Below, piece after piece: positions 1-5,342 of a stretch of 5,397 nt of DNA. The position numbers and the translations under genes are program-made. The stretch comes from Propionibacteriaceae bacterium (GTDB lineage Bacteria > Actinomycetota > Actinomycetes > Propionibacteriales > Propionibacteriaceae), in contig JAUNRO010000228.1 in assembly GCA_030544185.1 (NCBI GenBank), positions 1 through 5,397 on the forward strand, in the 5' to 3' direction. The notes beneath the pieces are model-generated. The model did no database searches and was not told the origin of the DNA. It worked only from the letters and a program-made list of their open reading frames with translations. The first letter of the stretch is position 1; the number at the start of each line of letters is the position of its first letter.

Positions 1-175
<175 letters not shown>

Positions 176-184
176 GCTAGAACA

Positions 185-223
185 CGTGCGGATCGCGGGC
201 GTTCGCCTCCCGCGATCCGCACG
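185..223 (+). terminator. Hairpin terminator after eno (no U-tract)
   Basis: A perfect inverted repeat: left arm 185-199 (CGTGCGGATCGCGGG) pairs with 209-223 over all 15 bp, around a 9-nt loop at 200-208. It begins 9 bases after the enolase stop codon. No T-run follows, which is common for hairpin terminators in high-GC actinobacteria. The following ftsB start lies only 23 nt downstream, so the hairpin may also separate eno from a new transcript. Termination itself is inferred. Confidence 0.72.
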
Positions 224-233
224 GTCGGCGGCC

Positions 234-239
234 TAGACT
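234..239 (+). promoter_or_regulatory. Putative -10 element TAGACT of a leaderless ftsB promoter
   Basis: TAGACT fits the actinobacterial -10 pattern TAnnnT and ends 7 bases before the ATG at 247, the distance expected if transcription starts at the start codon. There is no Shine-Dalgarno sequence before this ATG, which supports leaderless expression. No convincing -35 hexamer is seen; that position falls inside the eno hairpin. The element is inferred from spacing only. Confidence 0.42.
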
Positions 240-246
240 GACGCCG

Positions 247-1005
247 ATGCCGACCACCCCTCGTAGCCGCCGTCCCGGGTCCGGCCCCGGACGTGGGCGA
301 CCCCGACACCGGAGCGCTGCGCGCCCGGCGCCGGTGCGCACCACCGGCCAGGATGAGGCGACCCGATCGGAGGCCGCCCCGGGTGCGCCGCGCCGGGGCA
401 TCACGCGCCGTGCCGTCGCTGTGGCCGCCGTCGTGGTTCTGCTGCTGTTGTCCTATGGGACCAGCCTCCGGATCTGGATCGAGACCGAACAGGCGAACGC
501 CGCCAACAACGAGTCGATCGAGCGGTCCCAGGCCCGCATCAACGAGCTGAATGCCGAACTGGCCCAGTGGGACGACCCCGACTATGTCCGCGCCCAAGCC
601 CGCGATCGGCTCGGCTGGGTGGTTCCGGGCGAGACCGGCTATCGGGTGATCGGACCCGACGGAGAACCGATCGGCAACCGCCTCGACACGCCGGGCATCG
701 ACGCTGCCGCCCCACCCGAGACGACCTGGTGGGAGCGTGTGTGGGGATCGGTCGAGGCCGCAGACGAACCCGTCCCTGAGCCGGGTTCGCCCGCCGCGAC
801 GCCGAGTCCGAAACCGCCACTGACCGATGGGACGCGAACCCCGACCCCGACCCCCACGCCCACGCCGACGCCGACGCCCACCCCGAGTGCTACCCCCAAG
901 CGGACGCCCACGCCCACTCCGAGGCGGACAGCAACCCCGACGCGGAGCGCAACCCCGACGCCCACGCCGGCGGTGACACCCACGGCGCGACCGGGCACGC
1001 GCTAG
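247..1005 (+). CDS. ftsB: FtsB/DivIC-family septum formation protein with Thr-Pro tail
   Basis: A 252-residue bitopic membrane protein of the FtsB/DivIC family, which forms the FtsQ-FtsL-FtsB-type divisome complex that activates septal peptidoglycan synthesis. Residues 1-54 are Arg/Pro-rich and probably cytoplasmic. One transmembrane helix spans about 55-77 ([15 protein letters not shown]). A short Gln/Asn/Glu-rich coiled coil follows at about 80-107. Then comes the family hallmark [22 protein letters not shown] (about 108-129, in pieces), continuing to YRVIGPDG. The last ~55 residues (196-249) are Thr-Pro repeats, including eight consecutive TP pairs, probably an extended extracytoplasmic linker. 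The position after eno and before DUF501 matches actinobacterial gene order. The ATG lacks a ribosome site but is preceded by a -10-like TAGACT at leaderless distance. The C-terminal tail is unusually long for the family. Family assignment is strong; the exact divisome role is inferred. Confidence 0.93.
   Translation: MPTTPRSRRPGSGPGRGRPRHRSAARPAPVRTTGQDEATRSEAAPGAPRRGITRRAVAVAAVVVLLLLSYGTSLRIWIETEQANAANNESIERSQARINELNAELAQWDDPDYVRAQARDRLGWVVPGETGYRVIGPDGEPIGNRLDTPGIDAAAPPETTWWERVWGSVEAADEPVPEPGSPAATPSPKPPLTDGTRTPTPTPTPTPTPTPTPSATPKRTPTPTPRRTATPTRSATPTPTPAVTPTARPGTR
838..993 (+). repeat. Thr-Pro coding microsatellite-like tract
   Basis: A run of imperfect 6-nt units (ACN CCN) encodes the Thr-Pro tail of the FtsB-like protein. 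Bases 838-885 encode eight uninterrupted TP pairs, followed by degenerate units broken by Ser-Ala, Lys-Arg and Arg-Arg. The plus strand is almost pure C plus A/G with hardly any T. Such tracts can change length by slippage in 6-nt steps, which would keep the frame and alter only tail length. Confidence 0.85.
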
Positions 1006-1034
1006 CGTCTCCCGCTGACGACGAGTGGAGACGC
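1005..1034 (+). promoter_or_regulatory. Inverted repeat covering the DUF501 ribosome binding site
   Basis: GCGTCTCC (1005-1012) pairs perfectly with GGAGACGC (1027-1034) around a 14-nt loop. The right arm contains the Shine-Dalgarno GGAG (1027-1030), placed 5 nt before the DUF501 ATG at 1036. The left arm starts at the last base of the ftsB stop codon. In mRNA, pairing would hide the ribosome site, and a ribosome terminating at ftsB would open it. The pairing is seen directly; the coupling role is inferred. Confidence 0.5.
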
Positions 1035-1035
1035 C

Positions 1036-1530
1036 ATGAACCTGGAGCCGATGAGCGCGCGCGACAACGCGATCCTTGATGAGCAGTTGCAGCGTCCGGT
1101 CCGCGCCGTCGCCGGCATCGCGTGGCGCTGCCCCTGCGGCAAACCCGGCGTGGTGGCCACCGAGCCACGGCTGCCGGATGGGACGCCGTTCCCGACGACC
1201 TATTACCTGACCTGTCCGCGAGCGAGCAGCGGCTGCTCGACGCTGGAATCGGCGGGAATGATGGCCGAGATGACCGAGCGGCTCTCGAGCGACGAGGAGC
1301 TCGCCATCGGTTATGCGAGGGCCCACGAGGCATACCTCGCCGACCGCGCCACCCTCGGCCAGGTCCCTGAGATCGAGGGGATCAGCGCGGGCGGGATGCC
1401 GACGCGCGTCAAGTGCCTGCACGTGCTCGTCGGTCACGCCCTCGCCGCCGGCCCCGGGGTCAATCCGCTCGGGGACGAAGCCGTCGAGGCGCTCGGGGAG
1501 TTCTGGACGCGGCCGTGCCTGGCGGACTGA
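1036..1530 (+). CDS. DUF501 family protein
   Basis: A 164-residue soluble protein of the DUF501 family, conserved in actinobacteria beside eno/ftsB/ppx and without an assigned biochemical function. Visible features are a CPCG motif (Cys32 and Cys34), then TTYYLTCP (Cys60) and Cys67. The family-typical MPTRVKCLHVLVGHALA block spans about 121-137, with Cys127, His129 and His134, followed by GPGVNPLGDEA. The clustered Cys and His residues could bind a metal, but this is conjecture. The ATG at 1036 is chosen because GGAG ends 5 nt upstream; a second Met at codon 6 has no better site. The gene follows ftsB by 30 nt, with its ribosome site in an inverted repeat, and its 3' end overlaps the ppx start by 16 nt. 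This fits an operon with translational coupling. Family assignment is strong, function unknown. Confidence 0.9.
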   Translation: MNLEPMSARDNAILDEQLQRPVRAVAGIAWRCPCGKPGVVATEPRLPDGTPFPTTYYLTCPRASSGCSTLESAGMMAEMTERLSSDEELAIGYARAHEAYLADRATLGQVPEIEGISAGGMPTRVKCLHVLVGHALAAGPGVNPLGDEAVEALGEFWTRPCLAD

Positions 1531-2435
1531 GGGTCGCCGCGATCGACTGCGGCACGAATTCGCTGCGCCTGCTCGCCCTGGAACGGCGTCCCGACGGTCA
1601 GGTTGTCGAGCTTGCCCGGCAGCTGCGGCTCGTCCGGCTCGGCCAAGGGGTCGATGCGACCGGCGAGTTCGCGCCCGAGGCGCTGCGGCGGACGTTCGCC
1701 GCATTGGCGGAGTACGCCGGGCTGCTCCGGGAGTGGGGAGTCGAGCGGGTGCGGTTCGTGGCGACCTCCGCCGCACGGGATGTGACCAACACCGAGGAGT
1801 TCCTCGACGGGGTGGCCGAGCGGCTCGGCCGACCGGCCGAGATCATCACGGGGGCCGAGGAGGCCGCACTGACGTTCGCGGGGGCCCTGGTGGGCGCACC
1901 CGAACCTGCGCAGCCGGTCCTCGTGACCGATATCGGCGGCGGATCGACCGAGCTGGTCGTCGGCACCGATCGCATCGAGCGCGCGGTCTCGATCGACATG
2001 GGCTCGGTGCGCATCCGGGAGCGGTTCCTCGCCGGCGATCCGCCGACCGCCGCCGAACTTGCGACCGCGACCGAGTTCATCGACGCGCAACTCGACCTGT
2101 TCGAGCTCGCCGACGTCCGCGGCTGGGTCGGGCTCGCGGGCACCATCACCACGATGGCTGCGCTGCGGCTGGGCCTGGTTGACTATGACCGCGCCGCCAT
2201 CCAGGGCCTGACCATGGACCGGGTGGCGATCGACGCCGTGGCGCACCGCCTGTGCGTGACCCCGACCGCCCAGCTGGTCTCGCCGCTGATGCCGCCGCTG
2301 CGGGCGGAGGTCATCGCCAGCGGCGCGCTGATCTGCTCCCGGATCGCCGCGCGGGTCGACGCGCCCATGATCGTCAGCGAGCACGACCTGCTCGACGGCA
2401 TCGCGCAGGAGCTGCTGGCGGAGTCAGGGCACTAA
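1515..2435 (+). CDS. ppx: Ppx/GppA-family phosphatase (exopolyphosphatase)
   Basis: A 306-residue member of the ASKHA-fold Ppx/GppA family, which removes terminal phosphate from polyphosphate and, in some members, hydrolyses pppGpp. Seen in order: phosphate-1 loop AAIDCGTNSLRLL (8-20), FVATSAARD (81-89), the TGAEEA motif with conserved acidic residues (112-117), phosphate-2 motif DIGGGSTEL (139-147), MGSVRIRERF (162-171) and GLAGTITT (206-213). It lacks the extra C-terminal domains of E. coli Ppx, as in short actinobacterial homologs. GTG at 1515 is chosen: the conserved fold begins at about residue 7, while an upstream in-frame ATG at 1413 would add 34 Arg-rich residues antagonistic to the family and lying inside DUF501. 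A GGGGAG lies 14 nt upstream, rather far, so coupling with DUF501 (16-nt overlap) may help initiation. Polyphosphatase versus GppA activity cannot be settled from sequence. Confidence 0.92.
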   Translation: MPGGLRVAAIDCGTNSLRLLALERRPDGQVVELARQLRLVRLGQGVDATGEFAPEALRRTFAALAEYAGLLREWGVERVRFVATSAARDVTNTEEFLDGVAERLGRPAEIITGAEEAALTFAGALVGAPEPAQPVLVTDIGGGSTELVVGTDRIERAVSIDMGSVRIRERFLAGDPPTAAELATATEFIDAQLDLFELADVRGWVGLAGTITTMAALRLGLVDYDRAAIQGLTMDRVAIDAVAHRLCVTPTAQLVSPLMPPLRAEVIASGALICSRIAARVDAPMIVSEHDLLDGIAQELLAESGH

Positions 2436-2447
2436 GCTCGGGTCCGC

Positions 2448-2521
2448 GCCCCCGTAGCCCAATCGGCAGAGGCAGGCGGCTTAAACCCGCCCAAGTATGG
2501 GTTCGAGTCCCATCGGGGGCA
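2448..2521 (+). tRNA. tRNA-Leu (anticodon UAA) with short variable loop
   Basis: A full cloverleaf of 74 nt. The acceptor stem 2448-2454/2514-2520 has 7 perfect pairs. The D stem has 3 pairs (2457-2459/2471-2473) around an 11-nt loop reading CAATCGGCAGA. The anticodon stem 2475-2479/2487-2491 is perfect, with loop CTTAAAC and anticodon TAA at 2482-2484. The variable loop is only 5 nt (2492-2496). The T stem 2497-2501/2509-2513 is perfect with loop TTCGAGT. The discriminator is A2521, a leucine identity element, and CCA is not encoded. The anticodon reads UUA (and UUG by wobble). The D-loop pattern AAtcGGcAGA also resembles tRNA-Leu. The lack of a long variable arm is atypical, since bacterial tRNA-Leu is normally class II. 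It begins 12 nt after the ppx stop and may be processed from that transcript; a TAAGCT overlapping the stop could be its own -10. Confidence 0.9.
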
Positions 2522-2547
2522 CACCGGTTCAGGGGCACCTGCGGGTT

Positions 2548-2576
2548 GTTCCCCATGCGGACAGGGAACATGGGGA
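2548..2576 (+). repeat. Two overlapping, mutually exclusive inverted repeats upstream of the BI-1 gene
   Basis: The left element GTTCCCCATG (2548-2557) can pair in two ways. TCCCCATG (2550-2557) matches CATGGGGA (2569-2576), an 8-bp stem with an 11-nt loop. GTTCCC (2548-2553) matches GGGAAC (2564-2569), a 6-bp stem with a 10-nt loop. The two stems share left-arm bases, so only one can form at a time. They lie 27 nt after the tRNA and overlap the putative ECF -35 element. They could be an operator, a processing or termination structure for the tRNA transcript, or chance in GC-rich DNA. Confidence 0.45.
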
Positions 2577-2591
2577 GCCGTTCCTCTGTTG
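2564..2591 (+). promoter_or_regulatory. Putative SigR/SigH-like ECF promoter (GGGAAC-N18-GTTG)
   Basis: GGGAAC at 2564-2569 and GTTG at 2588-2591 are separated by exactly 18 nt. From established knowledge, actinobacterial SigR/SigH-type ECF sigma factors use GGAAT/C - about 18 nt - GTT promoters in thiol-oxidative and heat stress. The transcription start would fall near 2597, about 40 nt before the BI-1 ATG. This match is by eye and each element is short, so it remains a hypothesis. Confidence 0.45.
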
Positions 2592-2593
2592 AA

Positions 2594-2599
2594 TAGAAT
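2594..2599 (+). promoter_or_regulatory. Putative housekeeping -10 element TAGAAT for the BI-1 gene
   Basis: TAGAAT differs from TATAAT at one position and sits in a locally AT-richer patch 38 nt before the BI-1 start. A start near 2606 would give a leader of about 32 nt with a clear ribosome site. No convincing -35 hexamer is visible at 16-18 nt spacing (the area reads TGGGGA). It may act alone, or alongside the overlapping ECF-like elements. Confidence 0.45.
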
Positions 2600-2627
2600 C
2601 GATGCGGGCGTGCAATGCGCCCCTGAC

Positions 2628-2633
2628 AGGAGG
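2628..2633 (+). promoter_or_regulatory. Shine-Dalgarno AGGAGG deciding the BI-1 start
   Basis: AGGAGG is a full-consensus ribosome site 4 nt before the ATG at 2638. An in-frame ATG at 2602 would place this site inside the coding region, and the protein family begins with the MLRSSNPVLSR sequence made from 2638. The site therefore fixes 2638 as the start. A small 5-bp hairpin (2606-2610/2618-2622) lies just upstream in the leader. Confidence 0.8.
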
Positions 2634-2637
2634 AAGC

Positions 2638-3450
2638 ATGCTTCGTAGTTCGAATCCGGTGCTCTCGCGTCAGGACGCCTTCACCCCTGGCGGCCAGCAG
2701 ACGCAGCAGTATCCGCAGTATCCGGGTCAGCAGGGCTTTGGCCCCCAGGACCCGCAACCCGGCCAGGGCCGGATGACCCTCGACGACGTCGTCACCAAGA
2801 CCGGCGTCATGCTGGGTCTCGTCGTCATCGTGGCCGCTGCCGTGTTCTTCTTCATGCCGCCGAGCATCCTCTATCCGGCCGCGATCGTCGCGTCGCTCGC
2901 CACCATCGTGGTCGTCTTCGTGGTCGCCGCCCGCCGGCGGATCTCCCCGGCGCTGGTCGGCATCTTCGCGGTGGTCGAGGGCGTCATGGTCGGCGGCATC
3001 TCGAAGATCTTCGAGAGCGCCTATCCCGGCATCGTCGTCCAGGCCGTCTTCGCGACGTTCGTCGCCGCGGCGCTGACGCTGGCTGCCTACAAGTTCTTCA
3101 ACATCCGCGTCACGCCTAAGTTCACCAAGGTCGTCGCGATTGCCACTGCCGCGTTCGCCGTGACCATTCTGCTGAACTTCGTGCTCGCCCTGCTCGGGGT
3201 CAACGGCGGGGCCGGGCTCGGCCTGCGCTCCGGCGTGACCGGGGAAGTCAGCCTGCTGGCCATCGGCGTGTCCGCGCTCGCCGTCGTGCTCGCGGTGCTC
3301 AACCTCGTGCTGGACTTCGACTACATCGAGCGCGGCATCCAGATGGGTGCTCCGGCCAGTGAGTCCTGGAAGGCCGCCTTCGGCCTGACCGTGACGCTGG
3401 TCTGGCTCTATGTCGAGATGCTGCGGATCATCAGCTACTTCCGTCGCTGA
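2638..3450 (+). CDS. Bax inhibitor-1/YccA-like seven-TM membrane protein
   Basis: A 270-residue integral membrane protein of the actinobacterial Bax-inhibitor-1-like (BaxI_1) group. BI-1/YccA relatives are seven-helix proteins; characterised members include a pH-sensitive calcium leak channel and the E. coli FtsH modulator YccA. The N-terminus MLRSSNPVLSRQDAF is typical of the group, followed by a Gln/Pro/Gly-rich cytoplasmic stretch (17-45). Hydrophobic helices lie at about 54-73, 77-97, 103-121, 131-151, 164-186, 203-226 and 246-265. Conserved features are FAVVEGVMVGGISK (110-123), the acidic NLVLDFDYIERG segment (222-233) and the last helix with Glu260. An AGGAGG site fixes the start. The gene appears monocistronic: an upstream promoter region separates it from the tRNA, and a strong terminator follows. 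The ECF-like promoter hints at stress control. Family is secure; transport activity is not shown here. Confidence 0.92.
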   Translation: MLRSSNPVLSRQDAFTPGGQQTQQYPQYPGQQGFGPQDPQPGQGRMTLDDVVTKTGVMLGLVVIVAAAVFFFMPPSILYPAAIVASLATIVVVFVVAARRRISPALVGIFAVVEGVMVGGISKIFESAYPGIVVQAVFATFVAAALTLAAYKFFNIRVTPKFTKVVAIATAAFAVTILLNFVLALLGVNGGAGLGLRSGVTGEVSLLAIGVSALAVVLAVLNLVLDFDYIERGIQMGAPASESWKAAFGLTVTLVWLYVEMLRIISYFRR

Positions 3451-3463
3451 CTCGCGCACACGA

Positions 3464-3495
3464 AACGGCCCGTCGGGATGTCCCGGCGGGCCGTT
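3464..3495. terminator. Bidirectional terminator between BI-1 and NUDIX genes
   Basis: A 14-bp stem (3464-3477 with 3482-3495, one T-G wobble) is closed by a 4-nt loop ATGT. On the plus strand it is followed by a T/C-rich CTTCTC stretch and lies 13 bases after the BI-1 stop. On the minus strand it begins 4 bases after the NUDIX stop. It therefore serves both convergent genes. It is one of the strongest secondary structures in the window. Confidence 0.88.
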
Positions 3496-3499
3496 CTTC

Positions 3500-4177
3500 T
3501 CAGTCCAGATGCCGATTGAGCAAGGAACGGGTCCCGGCGGTCCAGCGCGTACGCCGGACCTCGGCCCAGGGCACCCACATGGCGCCGGCGGTGGTGCCGC
3601 CGACATCGTGGACGACGGGGGCGGTGGGGTTGGCACACGTGGCGCGATAGACAAGGCGGATCGCGTGGAAGTCCTCGAGGATGCCGTTGGGTGCACGGCC
3701 GATCCAGTGGTCGCTCTGCACATCGACCAGTCCCGACGGGCGAATGGCCTGGCCGGTCTCCTCCATGGCTTCGCGCACGATCGTGTCGAACGGCTCTTCA
3801 TCGGCGTCGACGCCGCCGCCGGGCAGCCCCCATTGACCGGGCACGTGGGTCTGGTCGGAGAACTGGGTCGCGAGCAGACCGCGGCTGGAGGAGACGATGG
3901 CGTACGCCGCGATCCGCTGGCGCACCTGGGGGACCTCACCCGGGCGGATGTCGGCGTCGGGGTCCAGCCCGCGTGGGCGCCGGGCCCGCAGGTGGGTGTG
4001 GGAGTGCGGGGCTCCCTGAACGGTCAGGACGATGTCATTGCCCACCCGGCGAGCGGTGAGGGGCCGGGCGAGCTGGAGGCCGTGCTGCCACACGGCTAGC
4101 CGGGGATCCTCCCCGTGGCCCAGTTGACTCGCGAACAGCTCGGCGCCGCCCGGTGTGGAAACACAGACGATGCGCAT
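3500..4177 (-). CDS. NUDIX hydrolase with ~85-residue N-terminal extension
   Basis: A 225-residue protein on the minus strand. NUDIX enzymes hydrolyse a nucleoside diphosphate linked to another group, using Mg2+ or Mn2+. The box Gx5Ex7REUxEExGU is present at about 121-143: Gly121, Glu127, Arg135-Glu136, Glu139-Glu140 and Gly142, with Gln instead of an aliphatic residue at the last position. The sequence before it (QFSDQTHVPGQWGLPGGG) is the usual strand leading into the box. Residues 1-88 precede the fold and are not recognised; they contain an HSHTHLRARRPRG segment. Substrate cannot be named. The start is set at ATG 4177: there is no nearby ribosome site, but TATGAT lies 6 nt upstream, as in leaderless genes. 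A GTG at 4183 would add only two residues. The gene stands alone, converging on BI-1 and diverging from the peptidase. Confidence 0.9.
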   Translation of the reverse strand: MRIVCVSTPGGAELFASQLGHGEDPRLAVWQHGLQLARPLTARRVGNDIVLTVQGAPHSHTHLRARRPRGLDPDADIRPGEVPQVRQRIAAYAIVSSSRGLLATQFSDQTHVPGQWGLPGGGVDADEEPFDTIVREAMEETGQAIRPSGLVDVQSDHWIGRAPNGILEDFHAIRLVYRATCANPTAPVVHDVGGTTAGAMWVPWAEVRRTRWTAGTRSLLNRHLD

Positions 4178-4183
4178 CAACAC

Positions 4184-4189
4184 ATCATA
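4184..4189 (-). promoter_or_regulatory. -10 element TATGAT of a leaderless NUDIX promoter
   Basis: Read on the minus strand, TATGAT differs from TATAAT at one base and is followed by six bases (GTGTTG) and then ATG. Transcription would begin at or next to the A of that ATG. No Shine-Dalgarno lies at a usable distance; the nearest purine run (GAGGGGG) is about 18 nt from this ATG. No clear -35 hexamer is seen. Confidence 0.58.
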
Positions 4190-4265
4190 GGTGGCGCCCC
4201 CTCGGTGGCCGGGATCCGACGCACATCGGTGAATCGGGCGGCTGCGCTGAGAGTTTCGGGGTGGC

Positions 4266-4271
4266 TATGCT
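4266..4271 (+). promoter_or_regulatory. Possible -10 element TATGCT for the metallopeptidase gene
   Basis: TATGCT fits TAnnnT and lies 51 nt before the GTG start, so transcription would begin near 4278 and give a ~45-nt leader holding AGGAGG. The -35 region is not convincing. It is the best candidate within the 145-nt divergent intergenic region (4178-4322), which holds no gene. The bases after it can form a GAGCCC/GGGCTC stem (4272-4277/4305-4310). Confidence 0.38.
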
Positions 4272-4311
4272 GAGCCCGTTCGCCGGGGCGCAGAGACCCG
4301 GCTGGGGCTCC

Positions 4312-4317
4312 AGGAGG
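4312..4317 (+). promoter_or_regulatory. Shine-Dalgarno AGGAGG deciding the GTG start of the metallopeptidase
   Basis: A full-consensus AGGAGG ends 5 nt before GTG 4323. No ATG in the same frame occurs until codon 34, which would cut into the membrane helix. The ribosome site therefore supports the GTG as the true start. Confidence 0.8.
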
Positions 4318-4322
4318 CCGCG

Positions 4323-5186
4323 GTGCGCTACAACGACAACGCTCGGTTGGATTCCGGACAGGTCGCGGGGGGCGGTGGCGGTGCCGGCGGGCGCATCGCG
4401 GTCGGCGGCGGTGCCGGGGTGATGATCCTGCTGTTCATCCTGAGCCAGTTCCTCGGCATCGACCTCACCGGTCTCGCCGGGGGTGGGCAGACAGCGAGCC
4501 GGCCGGACTCCAGCGCCTATGAGCACTGCCGCACGGGCGCGGACATCCAGGAGAACCGCGACTGCCGCTGGGTGGCATACACGAACTCGATCCAGGGCTA
4601 TTGGCAGCAGTCCTACAGCGGCTATCAGATGACCCAGACCCGGACGTTCACTTCTGAGGTCTCCACGGCCTGCGGCACGGCCACCTCAGCGGTGGGCCCG
4701 TTCTATTGCCCGGCTGATGGTTACATCTATCTGGATACGTCGTTCTTTGATGATCTGGTCAGCCAGCTCGGCGCCCAGGGCGGCGACGCGGCCGAAGCCT
4801 ACGTCATCGCGCACGAATACGGCCACCACATCCAGAATCTCACCGGCACCATGGAGCAGGTGCAGTCGCAGGGCCAGACCTCCGGTCGCGACTCCCTCCA
4901 GGTCCGCCTCGAACTGCAGGCCGACTGCTATGCCGGCGCGTGGTTCAAGCACGCGGTGAACGATCCCGACGGCATCATCGCCGAGGTTACCGCCGACGAT
5001 CTCAACCGTGCGATCGACGCGGCCATCGCCGTCGGCGACGACCGCATCCAGCAGCGGACCCAAGGCCGCGTCAACCCCGACGCGTGGACCCACGGGTCGT
5101 CCGAGGACCGCAAGCGCTGGCTCGCGACGGGCTACAACTCCGGCGACCCGAACTCCTGCAACACGTTTGCGCAAGGAAGCGTCTGA
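4323..5186 (+). CDS. Neutral zinc metallopeptidase, YpfJ family, membrane-anchored
   Basis: A 287-residue protein of the YpfJ-like neutral zinc metallopeptidase family (Zn_peptidase). Residues 1-24 contain MRYNDNARLDSGQV, typical of the family, then a glycine-rich segment. One transmembrane helix follows (about 26-46, ending before GIDLTGL), so the catalytic part is probably outside the cytoplasm. The catalytic motif HEYGHH is at 164-169: His164 and His168 as zinc ligands, Glu165 as the base. A second conserved motif, RLELQADCYAGAW (195-207), would supply the third ligand. Cys69/Cys81 and Cys117/Cys129 are spaced as possible disulfide pairs. Other family features are DCRWVAYTNSIQGYW (80-94) and YIYLDTSFF (134-142). 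Length matches the family, and the gene appears intact. It diverges from the NUDIX gene, and a repeat region begins 4 nt after the stop. Natural substrates are unknown for this family. Family call is secure; proteolytic activity is inferred. Confidence 0.93.
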   Translation: MRYNDNARLDSGQVAGGGGGAGGRIAVGGGAGVMILLFILSQFLGIDLTGLAGGGQTASRPDSSAYEHCRTGADIQENRDCRWVAYTNSIQGYWQQSYSGYQMTQTRTFTSEVSTACGTATSAVGPFYCPADGYIYLDTSFFDDLVSQLGAQGGDAAEAYVIAHEYGHHIQNLTGTMEQVQSQGQTSGRDSLQVRLELQADCYAGAWFKHAVNDPDGIIAEVTADDLNRAIDAAIAVGDDRIQQRTQGRVNPDAWTHGSSEDRKRWLATGYNSGDPNSCNTFAQGSV

Positions 5187-5190
5187 TCGC

Positions 5191-5245
5191 GCGCAATGTG
5201 GACCCCGGCGCAGTTTTTCGAGCGTGCCTCAGGCCTCGGGTGACG
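5191..5245. repeat. 55-nt direct repeat, copy 1
   Basis: This block begins 4 bases after the metallopeptidase stop codon, starting GCGCAATGTGGACCCC and ending CTCGGGTGACG. It is identical over all 55 bases to 5343-5397, exactly 152 nt downstream. The base immediately before each copy differs (C5190 and G5342), which marks the left edge of identity. It holds a T5 run (CAGTTTTTCG) and an AGGCCT palindrome. No protein-coding role is evident. Confidence 0.93.
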
Positions 5246-5342
5246 AGCCAGAGGGGTTTGTAGCGGAGGGCGGCGGAGCCGGCCGTAGTGGAGAACGCCG
5301 ACGTGAGGAAGCCGAGAGCGAGAGTTCGCGCCGCGGATTGCG
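5246..5342. repeat. 97-nt spacer, or rest of a 152-nt repeat unit
   Basis: This stretch separates the two 55-nt copies. It is purine-rich on the plus strand (GAGGGG, CGGAGGG, GAGGAAG, GAGAGCGAGAG) and has two similar 10-mers, GTAGCGGAGG (5260-5269) and GTAGTGGAGA (5285-5294). Whether it repeats with the 55-nt block cannot be known because the window ends at 5397. One plus-strand frame (5194-5397) is open for 68 codons, rich in Arg, Glu, Gly and Ser. It has no ribosome site and matches no family I know, so I do not call it a gene. Confidence 0.6.

Noticed and set aside
1413..1514. Upstream ATG extension of Ppx by 34 residues
   Set aside because: The added residues are Arg-rich and read through DUF501 in another frame; the conserved Ppx fold starts just after GTG 1515.
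2602..2637. Upstream ATG for the BI-1 gene
   Set aside because: It would put the AGGAGG site inside the gene, and family members begin with the sequence encoded from 2638.
2374..3939. A 521-codon open frame on the minus strand
   Set aside because: It crosses the tRNA, the whole BI-1 gene, the bidirectional terminator and half of the NUDIX gene in another frame. Its sequence is low-complexity and Asp/His/Gly/Arg-rich.
4272..4310. GAGCCC/GGGCTC stem before the metallopeptidase ribosome site
   Set aside because: Only 6 bp with a 27-nt loop; the inferred transcription start would cut off its left arm.
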